Positions 22,375 to 35,261 of a DNA stretch of 64,000 nucleotides are shown here, piece after piece. Under the pieces are notes generated by a model that saw nothing but the letters and a program-made list of their open reading frames with translations, did no database searches and was not told where the DNA came from. The stretch is from positions 248,001 to 312,000 of the forward strand of contig JABVXU010000019.1 of the NCBI GenBank assembly GCA_013365365.1, in the 5' to 3' direction. Origin of the DNA: Cruorifilaria tuberocauda (taxonomy: Eukaryota > Nematoda > Chromadorea > Rhabditida > Onchocercidae). A program made the position numbers and the translations under genes. How positions within the stretch are numbered: position 1 is the first letter of the stretch; each line of letters starts with the position of its first letter.

Positions 22375-25300
22375 ATTTCAAGCCGTCATGTCCTATTTTA
22401 TAGCAGAATTTAAAATCTTATTTTTGCAAACAGAAAATAAGTTTTTCTTTTCTGTTATTGTAATTTTCAATGTTATTCTAAAAATTTCAAGTTCAGGGAA
22501 TGCAAATTGTATGAAAATTTCTGCCATTTTTCATGTTTCGCTTTTAAAAATTGTTCACATCTTTCCACGCTTTCGACGTTTTAAAATTACCAAATCTTTC
22601 AAGATTTGATTTATTTAGTGTTTTGGCCAATAATTTTGAAAAGTCTAAAATCATATTCCAAACCAATAATTTTTAGACAAACAAATCAACATTTAGCAAA
22701 AAGAAAGATTCACTGATAATTAAGCTTTTCTCTCTTTTCGAAAAATTAGTGCTGAGATCGTTTTGATCTTTTGATTTTTCGTAATTCATATTTTTTTTGT
22801 CTATGTTTATTTATGCTTTCAGACATGTAAAGAATGTTTGTTTTCATTGCTATCTTTCTTCTTTACCATTGAGCAGTGAATAAACCAGGTCTTTTGCAAA
22901 ACTGAAAATTCCAACCTGTGATCTTAACGTGCATTGAAACCGTACGATACATTCCATTTGTATATTATATCAGTAATATTCTGTTTGTACTTTTTCTCTT
23001 TTCATCCAGGTCATATGCAGGTATAATTTGTTCTTCATTTTCTTGTTATTTGATTTCTTCCACAATTGTTAATTTATGACTATTTTAAATTTTAGTTTCG
23101 TGAGAGAATTGAAATTATGATTGTAAAAAAATTGCGATATTGTTGATCTCTTGTAAATTTAAAATATTTGAACTTCTTAGAGAATTGAAAAACCTGAGAC
23201 CTGTAGGAATTTTTCTTGCTGTTCACAAATTGGATACAATTTTTAAATATAAATTTTCACCTTATCAAATTCTACTATGCATGTTAGTCTTTTTTCATTT
23301 TCTTTCACCATTGAATGTTTCTCATCATTTTATTTATCAGTTATTGAGGTTATTTCCAAAAAAAGTTCTTTTTTATATTCTTCCAAGATTTAAGGATTTT
23401 AATGAGGTCAAAAGAAGGTGAGAAATGACCATGAACTTGTTTGATATTTCGCAAAATTAACAATCATAAAGGTGGGGTTAATCAAAAACTGAAAAACATA
23501 AAAGATACAAAGGAAACATTATCAGCAACGATCAATCGTCAGATTTTGTGCCGACCCTGAAGATCCTAATTGTTGTAGAATATGCGCATATTATAACCGA
23601 AAAAATACAAAAAGTGAATTTCAATTGAATTTAACAACATATAATTATTTATTACTTTGAATGTTCTGAATTTAATGAGTTCTTTTTAGATACTGGCTTA
23701 AGTGAAAATTTTTTGCGCAACATTTTTTGTTTACAATATTCCACAGTTAGATTTCTTGTAACAGTGAAATACTAATGATGCGAATAAATTTCTTTCTACA
23801 AAGAATCATTCTTTTACTGTTGTATAATTTAGTTTTTTGAGCATTCAATAAATGTGAAATATTGGATTGACAGGCATTTTCTTTCTTGTACGAAATATCA
23901 TTGTCGCAAATCATTTCTAAATTTATCATTCTACAAGATTTATTACACTGAGGACCAAAATGAAATTTGAAATAAGACAAATAATTTAATTCAGGTTCAT
24001 TTTAAATAGTGAAATGAAAGTGGAATAAGATATGATCATAACAAATGTTTAGCTAAATTTTAGGTGGTGCAAATTTTAATCTAGAAATTATTTTAACTTT
24101 TTCAGAATCAATTTGCTTATAAATTTATTTAAGCATTCCTAAACAGTACACGAAATGGTTAAATTTTTTCATATTAAATGATGTTTGCTTCATGCAAAAT
24201 CTGTTCTCTTCTATAATTCCGTTCTCCCAACTTCTTTTTTCTCTTTTCTCTAAATTTTATCTGTAATCCAAAAGAAAGGAGAAAGAATTGCTGTTATCGC
24301 AATGGTTATCATTATTATCGGTTTAACAGTCAGCTGATCGAGAGGTTTAATCTTCTTTCACGTCCGACTGTCCATTTCATTTTCATTTCCTCTATTGCTA
24401 ACATATATAAAGTTTTCCTTTCTCATCTAAAAAGTGAAGGTGAAGAAAGAGTGACGTTGAAAGGACGGACAATTCAGAAAGGATCATTGAACCGAATTTG
24501 GAAACACAAAATGGAACATCGTACTACTGCCATTTCAACTTCAATTCAAACAATTCTAAATATTACAAGTAAAATGATATCGTGGAAACGCTACGAAACA
24601 AAGTGAAATGTTGTTACAATGAAGAAGTGAAAAATGTTCCTAAAAGAATCATATAAAAATTCCCATATAAAAAAAAGAATTAATTTCAAATCGCACTAAA
24701 TCTGAAGTTTAAATTATACAATCTTTTGCTACACTGATATCAAACGATTCAGCTGCATCAATGGAAGCAGTAATCATAAAATTGTATAAGGAGAATTATG
24801 CATATTTCCACTTCAGCACTTTCTTCACTTCATTACTCGAGATTTTTGATGTCTATTATGATTTTCTGCAACTTTTGATCAAAAATAAATAATCCATTAA
24901 ATCTTCCTTCTGTACCCTAAAAAATGTTACAGTATTCAAATGTATAAATAATATGTTTAACATATGTTAAAATATATTAAATTGAACGATCAAAATCTTC
25001 ATCATCGATTTGTGTGTATCATTTTGAATGAAGAAGATAAAAGTTTCAATAAATAATGAAGAATGGGCCTAAATTGAGGTCAAATTGTTTATCACAAAAT
25101 GTTTACGAACCTTACCTTCTGGTAGCTTGCCAGATTTGAAAAGAGAACACTGTAGGTGAATTTTGCCTCTTCACGCTATCCTAAATTTTGCCGTGAAAAG
25201 TGATTAATTTTAAGTGCAAATATTAAAGAGACTTCTTAAAGATATAATTGTTAATTATATTCACGATAAGAAGTATAAATGACAAAACACTGAACTATAA

Positions 25301-26554
25301 TTTAATCAAATCTCATGAATAATAAAGCAAATTAATTTTTTTGAAAAAAAGTAGTGAATTGAATTAAAAAAAAGAAAGTTTTATTAAAAGCAATTTCCGT
25401 CAGTACCATAGGAAATGAACAAAATTTTGGGATAAAATCAGCGCAAATCCTAATATTCATTACCTTTTTACTAAAAAATTATCAGTTTTCTATACTGGGC
25501 ATCCTGAATATGGATTTTAGCTTCCAACTTGGAAGAAAAAAGCTGTGTGGATTTCAAGGTCTAATTTGATGTTTAATTCTGAAAACATGTGAAAAAAACA
25601 ATGATAACGTTATGGAAGATATTTAATTTTTAGGTCAAAGTAGAAAGGTCATCAAGAGATTCTTTTTCCTGTTTAAAAGTATTTGAAAACTAAACACTTG
25701 TCCTAGGAATAGGGAAGTCAATATACAAAAGAGGTTAAAATGCAAAAAAGTTCCAGAAGGCGTTATTGATCAATGAATCAATCGTACATTTAATACTTTT
25801 CATTATTTACAATCAACTTATAATGCAATAATATTAAAAGTTACTTTTGTCATTTTCCATATCTATAAGCATTCAAAGAATAGTTTAAAATGAGTTGGAA
25901 TTTAAATATCAGATTAAATTTTATTAATATTCATTTGAAACATGAGTATGAGGAAAAAAATGTGAAATGGAAGTGCAAAATAATTTTGATTTTACTTCGT
26001 TCGGTTTTCTTTTTCAATAATTTTTTTCTGTTTTAAACTAATTCAAAGTAAGATAATTGTTCACTAACTTTAAATTGTCCTTTTTTTTCAGAGACCCATT
26101 ATGATGTATTACTTCGTTGTCAATAATTAACTTGAATATGTCTTCATCTCTTATTTTGAGATAGATTAAAAATTGTTAAATTCTGAGCATTTTCCAACAA
26201 CTGCAATTCCAGTTCCCATTTTTTGCGTTCCTTGAAAAAAATGGATTTCCATTTCACTGCTTTCCCATTATATTTCCATTTTTCAATTTATCGTTATTCC
26301 ATAATCATAGCGATGTAAAAATAATTTTTACAGTAATATCTTCGACTTCATAATTTCGTTTAAAATTTAAGTGGAAATTACTAACAGAAAGTTTAAAGAG
26401 ATGTTATAAAAATACAATTTCATCATAATTTTCGATTTTTGTATTGAAAAAAATATGAAATTTATACAAAATAAGATTAAGGAATTGCCAAGTTTTATAG
26501 AATTGTTAGATAATGTGAGTATTTCATTAGGAATTTTCAAAATGTCTCAGTTCT
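22375..26554. other. Long AT-rich region downstream of the HTH gene, no gene recognised
   Basis: Starts with the probable 3' UTR of the HTH gene. The remainder is AT-rich with short frames only (22388-22609, 23140-23421, 23747-23980). These encode F/L/I/K-rich peptides without domains or linked exons. Pyrimidine-rich tracts occur around 24225-24250. No RNA gene or repeat was identified by eye. Confidence 0.45.
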
Positions 26555-27075
26555 CATAAGGCACGTGTTTTCGATCTCCTGTGATCGTGACATGATTTAA
26601 AGTATTCCTTTCTAGACTGAGTTTCTTGCGAGGGATCAAACATCTGGCTCCTACTTAAGGCAGATTTGATAACCGCTACACTTGGGTGTACCTGAAACTT
26701 GGGTAATTAAACCTTTATTACTTTAGATTTCATAACATACAACAACACGACATTAACACATTAAAATATTTCGCAATATCCACACGAGTATTACAGACGA
26801 TATTCAGTCAGACGAAGAGATACGGTTATCATTATACCCTTCCGTTAAGCAGCCACCCACCTTGAAATAAATCCTTAGCTATCTTCTGATACTGGAAGTT
26901 CAAAGATTGCAAGAAGAGGCATACACATTTAACTTACAGTGTTAATTGAAGGATTTCATTATTCTTCGTCTTCCTCCTGATTTCAGCGACAGGGCTTTTA
27001 GACAAGGAGCATACATGCATTTAGCTCGGAATGCTAAATCCAGGACAAAAGATTTCATTATTTCAGCGACAGTGT
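26555..27075 (-). mobile_element. LTR-retrotransposon fragment, LTR plus leader, minus orientation
   Basis: Read on the minus strand this stretch matches the element at 29013-29670: a TCTGACTGA.ATC block, TAATAAAGGTTTAATTACCC (a polyadenylation-signal-like core), AAGTTT.AGGTACAC, then outside the presumed LTR edge at about 26687 a shared CTAGAAAGGAA...ACTT leader block. The U3-like part contains two direct copies of a GATTTCATTATT...TTCAGCGACAG segment (about 26952-26992 and 27051-27074). Gag and pol are absent. The family could be BEL/Pao-like, common in nematodes, but no coding part is left to prove it. Outer borders are approximate. Confidence 0.55.
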
Positions 27076-29012
27076 CATGCGAACGATTTCTTTGTTAAAA
27101 ACCATCTATGATTCATTTTGAAAATAATTGTGAACTGATAATTGCTATTCAGTTGGAAGAAGAAAATTATTTCAAAAAACGCCTCAACAATGGAAACTAG
27201 CCAGGATGAAATAATTTCTATAATCATGTGGAAGGAAAAAATGAAAAATAAAACAGAGACTCGAAATTTATTTCAAATTTCACTTATATCTTTTTCTTCT
27301 CATTTAACAGGAATTACTTTTTTCGTTTCTCCTTCGTTCTTTTTCTATCTCCAATCTTCCCAACTCTTTCTCAACTTTTTCTTCTATTCTTCTCGAAAAA
27401 ATATAAATTAGAAATGAATATGAAATGTTTGCATAATTGAATTAATTATTTTGTCAAATGTTAAATACAAGAAAATGATTGGTCAAATAAGTCTTTTTCC
27501 CACTAATTTATGTTATTTTTATAAACGATTTAATTTCTCTTTTCTCTAAAAGATTTCAGCAGTTTCCTCTCATCATTCTCTTGCTGAACAATTGGTATTG
27601 ATGAACTCTCTTCCGATGTAAAAGCTAGGCCTTCGGTGTACATTCTATTATACTATTCGATGCTCCCGCGGTTTCACTTTTTATGCATTTATGTACTTAT
27701 GAGATATGATCGTCTCTTCACTAATTTTCCTGATTCTAAAGATATATTACTGATTAAGTCATGGATTTCTTGGAGTAATAAAGGGATTTTCCTTTTCCTG
27801 CTCAAATTTTGAAGAGCTATCAGGGATTGAGAATACTATTTTCATTTTGAAATTGTTAGATATAATTAATTAATAGTCCAATTAATACTCCCATTGGATC
27901 TGTGCTGTAACTAAAATTTTTTATATTGCACAACGATTGCAAATTGACAAGAATAAATAATTTTATTCGTAATATCAGTGATCATGTTTATAAAAGTAAT
28001 TTTTTAATTTAGTTTTAAAATCAAAATATAACGAATGTCGAGTATTATTGAGAAATTAGTTTCAACACTAAATCAAAAGCAGCCAATTTCACTCAATCAC
28101 AAAAATGTATACATTCTTGGGGTAAACTTATTCTCTTAATGTTATTTGTTTATACTTTCAAATTCAATACCAAAATGCCAGTTCAGGAAATAACATTTAG
28201 CTACAAATTAGAATACTATTCCATTCTAGGTCATACAATTAAACTTTAGTAATTCTACTGATGATGTCTTTGACTTTAATACCAACTGATCTAAAGTTCA
28301 GAAATGATTAAAAAATTTTTTCAGATACTTTAATGATAAGCTACTTGTTAGAAATGCCAGAGTTTTATGCCTTTTATATCGTATTTTTCACCAATCTTTT
28401 ATTCTTTATATCTGTCACGCACTGATGGACTTCATCAGAATCATTGTATCAGTTGGCATCTTTACATATTTTTTCAAGTACACTTTTGCCTTATACGTAT
28501 AGGTTAGCTAACTTTCCAACATTTAACAATTGTTTTAAAAATGTTTATTTACCAGTCATTGCCATTTTATCCGTAAGCGTATTTTCCTATGAATGGAATT
28601 TGTAAGTCCAGTTTCGTTAGCCACACAAATGAGAGTAAAATTTTTTCTCTAAAACAAAAAAACATCAAAATCCTACATATTTCTTAGAACTCAACTTCTT
28701 TCATATAAATTTAAGTTTTCCGGAAATTCGGACTTTTATAAAATTCTGAAAATACGAAAATTCAATATTATAAAAAAAGTAAAATAGAAAGTTATCATTG
28801 CAGAAATTCAAGAAAGTGAAACCATTCCGACGTGTTTCTCAATTACCTATTCCAGTTCAGCTTGTTCACTTTTTAATTGGTTTTATTATCTCGGCTCATT
28901 TTTACAGTGAAAGTCAAATGCCAAAAAATACTAATTGCATCTGTCGCTGGAAAAGCGAGGAAATGAAGGGTAACGAAATCATTTGTTCTTCAAATTAGCC
29001 TTTTTAGCTCCC
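27076..29012. other. Spacer between the two LTR fragments, no gene recognised
   Basis: AT-rich, with pyrimidine tracts near 27280-27390. The frames at 27142-27411 and 28798-28998 (+) encode unremarkable peptides with no domain or flanking in-phase exons. No target-site duplication joining the two flanking LTR fragments was found. Confidence 0.45.
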
Positions 29013-29670
29013 TGTTATAAACTGGGTCGATGTAACCCCTTGTTCGGATTTGTTATTATAAGCTAAATGTATGTTTGAGGTTTTACAAGCTTTGTTAACG
29101 CCATCATTTGTTTTTAATTAATGTTATAAGGTCAAATTATACGACTTTAACGGCAATCTTCAAACTTCAAGAATTTGTTTTAATTAATGTTATAAGGTCA
29201 AATTATGCGACTTTAACGGCAATCTTCAAACTTCAAGGAAAGGATCCTCTCTCCCTCCTCCAGGATAAATAAAAGGGTCCCAACCTCGTGACATTGCTAA
29301 GAATTTGTCTTAAGGCGTGCGGTTGATTAACACAGGGTAAAATCAATTCCCTTCTCTCCTGGTCTGACTGATATCACTATCGTTTTGAACTCTTCAGAAT
29401 ATTGTGAAATTGTTGAAGTTAATGTAGCGTTGTGTTATTGTATGCATCAAGTTTGTTTAATAAAGGTTTAATTACCCAAGTTTGAGGTACACGCAAAGTA
29501 TCAGCTATCACAGAAGCTAGCAGTTTGTTTACTTACGAATATAAAGAAAGACTGTCGTGGTCAACGAAGATCGTCGACAATAACAGGAAAGAAAGAACAC
29601 TCTCGGCTAGAAAGGAACAACTTAACTCTTGTTACGGTTGAAGGAAATCGCCGACACTCAATGAAGTTCT
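29013..29670 (+). mobile_element. LTR-retrotransposon fragment, LTR plus leader, plus orientation
   Basis: A candidate LTR runs from TGTTATAAAC at 29013 to about 29491 (GAGGTACA). It holds a tandem repeat in the U3-like part (29106-29238), a TATA-like GATAAATAAAAGGG near 29265-29278, and TTAATAAAGGTTTAATTACC near 29458-29477 as polyadenylation core. Sequence after the LTR (GCTAGAAAGGAACAACTTAA, about 29600-29619) is shared with the opposite-strand copy, so part of the internal leader survives. No gag or pol frame is present. Element family is inferred and the borders lack a clear target-site duplication. Confidence 0.55.
29106..29238. repeat. Two-copy direct tandem repeat, period about 67 bp
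   Basis: The segment beginning ATTTGTTTT(T)AATTAATG and ending CAAACTTCAAG occurs twice in a row. The copies differ by one T in a run and one A/G change (TACG versus TGCG), so the duplication is young compared with the diverged LTR pair. It lies in the U3-like part of the plus-strand LTR. Confidence 0.85.
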
Positions 29671-32081
29671 TCTTTAATGATCGCTCAAGAGAGAAAATAA
29701 AAAATATCAGAATTATAGATACAATGATCTGTCATAAAGGACGTCTTTTTTCTTTGCAAACAATTTATAAATAACAAGTTCTTTGCCTTTTTCAAATACT
29801 GTCCATTTCAATGTATCAAAATATACATGAATTCTGCTTTAAAACATCGAAACGACAGACAAAAGCTATGTGTTGACGTCGATTTCCACCGCGGAAATTC
29901 AGTTTTGTCCTAACTAATATGCAAAATTAATACATTTTGAGGTTAAAATTTGAATTTATCGATTTTAATTGTTCCGCCGATAATTAATATGTAATTATTC
30001 TATTGTTAATGTTGCAAAAATTGAGAAATCAAAAAGGTTGCTGAGCGGATGCAACAAATTAGAATGATTAAAAGCAATTTCTTGGAGAGTAATTTGATTG
30101 ATCAACTACGTAAAAGTGTACAAATATTGTAAAAAAAGTACGAATGACTATACTGAAGAATTGCATTATCATGAAATCGATTTATGTCAAATCAATCAAA
30201 CATCAACTTTTTTTTTAATAAAAAGAGGAAAGGAAATTGAATTCGAAATTAAAGATATGTTGTTAGCTCATCAAATGTTGTTTACTTTTAATTTCATTTT
30301 TTAAAATAATTTTATTATTCCTTACCAAGTTTCCAGCATGAAAAACTATATTGTACTTCAATAAAGTTTCAATGTAGCATATCAACAAGTTATGATTGGA
30401 AATATTGAATCAATATTAAATTACTAATTTTTAACATCGAATATGAAATATAGAATGCAATGAATGCTAATCATTTTGACTTTCAGAATGAAGAAGTAAA
30501 AGTAAAGGATCAAATTAAATTACATTAATTCAAAGCTGCCATATCGAAAATAAAAGTTGAACTTTTTTTCTTTTGCGATTTAAATCGTAATATTCTAAAA
30601 AATTTCCTGGCGATCTTAGGACTGTCTTATATTATTTTCTTTAGAACTTTTTATTATCAGTTTTCACTCATTAATTTGTGAAAAATGATAGATAGTAAAA
30701 TAAGATATAATGAAATGTTCTTCTAAACAAAAGATTTCCATCAAAGATTTTTCTTTCAAGACAAAGGAATTTTAAGAAAAATTATACTAAACAGAACTGT
30801 GGATAAATACAAATTTTCTTTTGAAATATCTAATTCAATAAGTATCATTATGAGACCGTTGAAATGTCCAGTTTATTTATTGTATGGCAAAATTCTTTTT
30901 ATGTTCAATAACATTTATATTTTTGAACTGTATGATGGCAGTATTGTAGCCAATTTATGTTTTATTTGATCATTCAAATCCTCTAATATTCATCGTTTGC
31001 TAATTGTTCAAGAGATGAGAAGCAGAAATTATTTGTATTTTTATGCAAAAGTCCTTTAATCCTTCAAGTTTCTTAGTGCTAAATGAGATAGATTATCAAA
31101 AAGTGAAGAACGGAAGTAAATATTTACCTGAAAATAAAAATATAACACTTTGCCAGAAAACATGCTGTGTTTGTAGCACTAAATCAGATGTGTGAGGTGA
31201 GAAAATAATTTGTAATCAAACAAATTCCAATCTTCTCTTCACAAATGGTAAAAAGCTGATTAAATTCCCTTTATAATTTCTTGCTTTCTTCCAGATATCA
31301 TTCATTTTAATAGAAAAATCTTCTCGAACAATGAATACAATCTCTTTTCAAACATCGAAACACGTTAAAACTTCTAATAAAATGTATTATTTTTGGATCA
31401 TTTCAACAACTTTTTGGGAAAAAATGTCGTCACAAACATCAGAATTCGGAAATACTTTCCGGAATTTCAAGTTTACGTAAAATTTCCGCTGATGATTAAC
31501 GTTCTGCTTAATTGTGATAAAATTTTTCTAAATTGCCACTGATATAAATTTGAGTTTTAGTTGTGATTAAAGATTTGATGAACGATTCATAACACTCAGG
31601 TTAAAAAAGTTGAGAATGGATTACGATACCGTATAATATGTCCAGTTTCAATGTAATTGATTGCAGAGGATTATAATTCCTTTCAAATTCAGTCAACTAA
31701 ATTTTCATTTCAGTTTTATAGCATGTTAAATTAGCATAAAATTAATTAAAATTTTATTCCTTTCCTTTTCTGTAAATTCCCAATCTTCATTTTATTTGGA
31801 TCGCTTTTATTTGCAATCACAGAAGCATTGAATACTATGCTACTCTCAATTTTAAAAATAGATTTCATGCTTTTTAAAATGAATCAAATTACGCTTCAAA
31901 TATCATTTTCTTCCTTCTCCGTAGCATTTTACTCTTTATAAGATTTAATCTTCATTTTTCCATTTTACCTAGCAGAAAGCGAATGCATTACTTTTTGTGC
32001 TTGCATATACTTCTTATTCGAATTCCAACATGAAGGTAATTTTTTCCACACCAAATTACTTTCAATTTGATTACTTTTGAT
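29671..32081. other. AT-rich region between the LTR fragment and the phosphatase gene
   Basis: No recognisable gene. The frame at 30098-30304 (+) is K/I/F-rich and has no domain or flanking splice chain. The right end near 32082 is the 3' flank of the minus-strand phosphatase gene. Confidence 0.45.
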
Positions 32082-34492
32082 TCAAGCAGGAATATTGACA
32101 ATACCCGCAGCTATGGCATATTGAACGATCAAATCGGCTACATGGCTATAGTGTGAATAATAGGACATGCATCCGTAACGTTGCTTCCGTACAATACTTG
32201 CCGTTTCCAGTAAGCCAACCTGAAATTTAAATGAGATAGTAATGAGTGGGAAATAGTATTCCTCTCTGCTAATGTTTGAAGATTTGAGGACTGAAAGGAA
32301 CAAGAATTCATAAAAATTTTTGTGACCATTCTTTTACAATTTTAAAGGCACTTTCTCTACGCATATCATACATTCACAAAAAAATCTCATAATCCTTGTG
32401 CATTTATGATAAAAAACGGATCGATATAGTGTGAATCACAATAATTTTCTGCTGGTTTAAAATCACTCTGTATGAAATAAATTGAATTTAACAATGAAAG
32501 TCATAACAATACAACAACTTTGTTAATTTAACAAATTGAAGGAAAGCAATCGCATACTTTTTTTTCAACAGCTACTCGATCGAGAACAATATCGAGGACA
32601 GCGTAAGTTCCAGAACGATGAACGCCTGTCGGACATAGAAGACATATCGGCCCCATATAACCATTTTTTATCATTCGAGATTCGCAAATTTTAACATGAA
32701 AAATTTTTGAATTTCTGAATATTCCCTGATTGAACTTATAAATAATAAAAGTGATAAAAGATAAAAAATTTTTCCCTTTTATAATGAAAGTTCGGAAAAT
32801 AGCTAAACTCACAGCAAATAATAATCTAATCTCTTGCTTTTTCTTTCTCTCTGCGATAATTTCCTATTTTAAAGAATTATTTACAGCAGTATTTGCAAAA
32901 TTATTCATTACTTTGGCTTTATTCAAAATAATTGCATTACTTTCACTGCGTTACTTTAAATTTCATTTAGTTCTTAACAGGAAATAGTGAAGAAGTCGGA
33001 GTTCTATTAATGATAATTCAGAGAAAATAACTAAAAAATAACAGTTATCAACCTCAGATCGGAATTCTAATAAATTATCCGGAATAATCTTATCATACAT
33101 CCATTTTCGGTAATGTAACATTAATACAGTAATTACATTCATACGTTTATTAATAACATAGTTAATCGAAAACTTGTACCAATCATATAAAGCAGTCTAA
33201 AAATTTGATCAGTGAAAAATACTGAAATCAGAAGTTCCACTTTCACTTTCAGAGAAAAAATCCAAGATCAAAATTGTTATGATTTCTCAAAATAAATGCG
33301 TTTTTTCGTCTTTTTTCGGATCACAGCAAAATTTTCCATCCTTAAACTAAGTTTCAATTTTGATCTTCAAAATGCGTCAATTTTTGACCGTGCAAATATC
33401 ACGAATTTTTAAGTTTGAAATTTGAGGTGAAACTTACAACATCACATTTCGTACAATTCACTCTTATATTAGCTTCCGGATAATTGCGTGCATTTGCACT
33501 AAATGCCGGCCAAAAATGCTTGATTATCCGACTTCCTTTTCGATTATTAGTATCTGTTAAGAGAACAATTAGTTTCACGCCTGTTTGCGCAATCATACGC
33601 CAGAAATCGGATTCTGTCCTTTCATCAAATGGTGCTTGCGCAAGTATGTAACCATCTGCAAATTATGATTCAATAAAAATTATTATTCATAATTACAACA
33701 AAATGTTGAAATAATCTCATTTAAGTGAAAAAAGAAAAGAAAGCAATCATTTATTAAAACGATGGTAGCAAATAATTCATCACGAATACATATCAAAGAA
33801 TGATAATCAGAACCTGCCCGATCATATGAATCAACATATGATGCGTGGTAATAGTCATCACCCAATTTATCACCAAGTAACTTGACACGTGTTCGATCGT
33901 ATAAAATTACATTTGGATAACGATTTTTTAACATATTTGTGTGTTTTAGAAATGCATCAAACTGTGGTGGCTCTTTTAGAATTAATTTATGCCATTTGAT
34001 AAGTATCTAAATGTTACTGTAAATTGATCAGTTTGCAATTAGCAATGGTCGTCAAAACGATTAATTCAGCTGTTAATGGTATAGTATAACAAGTAATCGA
34101 ACATATGAATAATAACAAGCTAATTTCATTTTTTAGCTACTCGGACAGAATGATTATTAAAACGGATAAGATATGTAATGTTAAAAGTTAAGTTTTTAGC
34201 AATTAAGTTTATTTCGGACCATATTATTCATTAATTTTGTATTCAACGACTTAATATTCATAACTCAATTTGTTGGTTTACCAATTAAACGTTTGTTGAA
34301 TTAAGAAAAATTATATTATTTGATTTCCATTTATTATCCAAGGAGAAAAGTTAGGGTAAAATAGCGAAGAATTAAAATGCTCATTACCTCTTCACCACCT
34401 CTTGCAATTTGACTAATAACTTCTTGAGGTGTTGCTGAATCTCTCTCATCCACCTTGTAATCAGTGCTTTCATCGTTCAACACACTACTCAT
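32082..34492 (-). CDS. Divergent protein tyrosine phosphatase
   Basis: Classical PTP fold, expected to hydrolyse phosphotyrosine if active. Six exons: 34388-34492, 33814-34006, 33438-33655, 33053-33196, 32558-32725, 32082-32219. Phases close and give 321 residues, about one catalytic domain plus a short N-terminus. Seen in order: the substrate loop KNRYPNVILYDRTRVKL, YILAQAP, SDFWRMI, a WPD-loop position reading WMYDK (W204-D207), and the P-loop LCPTGVHRSG with nucleophile C251 and R257. The usual His before Cys is Leu, the WPD loop lacks Pro-Asp in the standard spacing, and the Q-loop region after QRYGCM lacks the expected glutamines. Reduced or absent catalytic activity is therefore possible. 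No signal peptide or transmembrane segment is seen. Nematodes have many expanded PTPs, so I give no symbol. Confidence 0.9.
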
Positions 34493-35261
34493 GTTGACTA
34501 GCAACCGACTTCAGACGGATATCTTTCTTCAAATAAAATTTACTGAAATTCAAGCGACTTTAAAAGTCTACATAAAAATTTTTGGCATAAATATCTTAAA
34601 CATTAACTTAGAAGATAGCTGATAATGTGTCAATAAAAGCTGATAATGTTTTAGCCATATATTGACAATAGAGTAAAGTAGAGAGAAGAATATTCACTAA
34701 AAACATTTTAATACATCTCTCGCCCAAGTTTTCTTTTTTAACCATACTTTTAACAAAGTTTAATAGTTTTCCAAAAATTATTCGATGGATAAGCCAAAAA
34801 TGAAATTGTATTTATGCTTAATAAGAAAATGATCGAGACTTTTTCAACAAATATTCCATTCTTCCAAGAAATCCTTATTACAACTATATTCACTACATCT
34901 CAAGCTATCTCTCAGTATTATTTGATTTTTCATGTTTTCATCTCAGATGTTTTTATTTTTTTTTCCGAATCTCTTATTCAACTTCAGAATTATGGATTTC
35001 TCTATAATTTCCTTTTTCGATTTTAGGATTGTTAAATATTTGCAATACTTCATTATTCAGCCTGTAAATTATTTTTATTTTAATTAACCGACTGCGACTT
35101 CCGATGACAATGTGAATGTTAATTAAAATTAATTTCGGTGTGTTATTGATGCATTAAAGTGAAAAAGATGACTATTATTATTCGACTTAAATCTCGATCC
35201 ATTAATTCGATTAAAATATCATCAATACAATTTGTCATTTCATATCAGTACTAAACTTTCT
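34493..35261. other. Intergenic region between two minus-strand genes
   Basis: The 5' flank of the phosphatase gene and the 3' flank of the small membrane-protein gene. A 70-codon frame at 34814-35026 (+) is F/I/S-rich with no domain. Nothing else is recognised. Confidence 0.45.

Noticed and set aside
28798..28998. 66-codon plus-strand frame just left of the plus-strand LTR
   Set aside because: No gag or pol similarity recognised and no flanking exons. I could not support it as coding.
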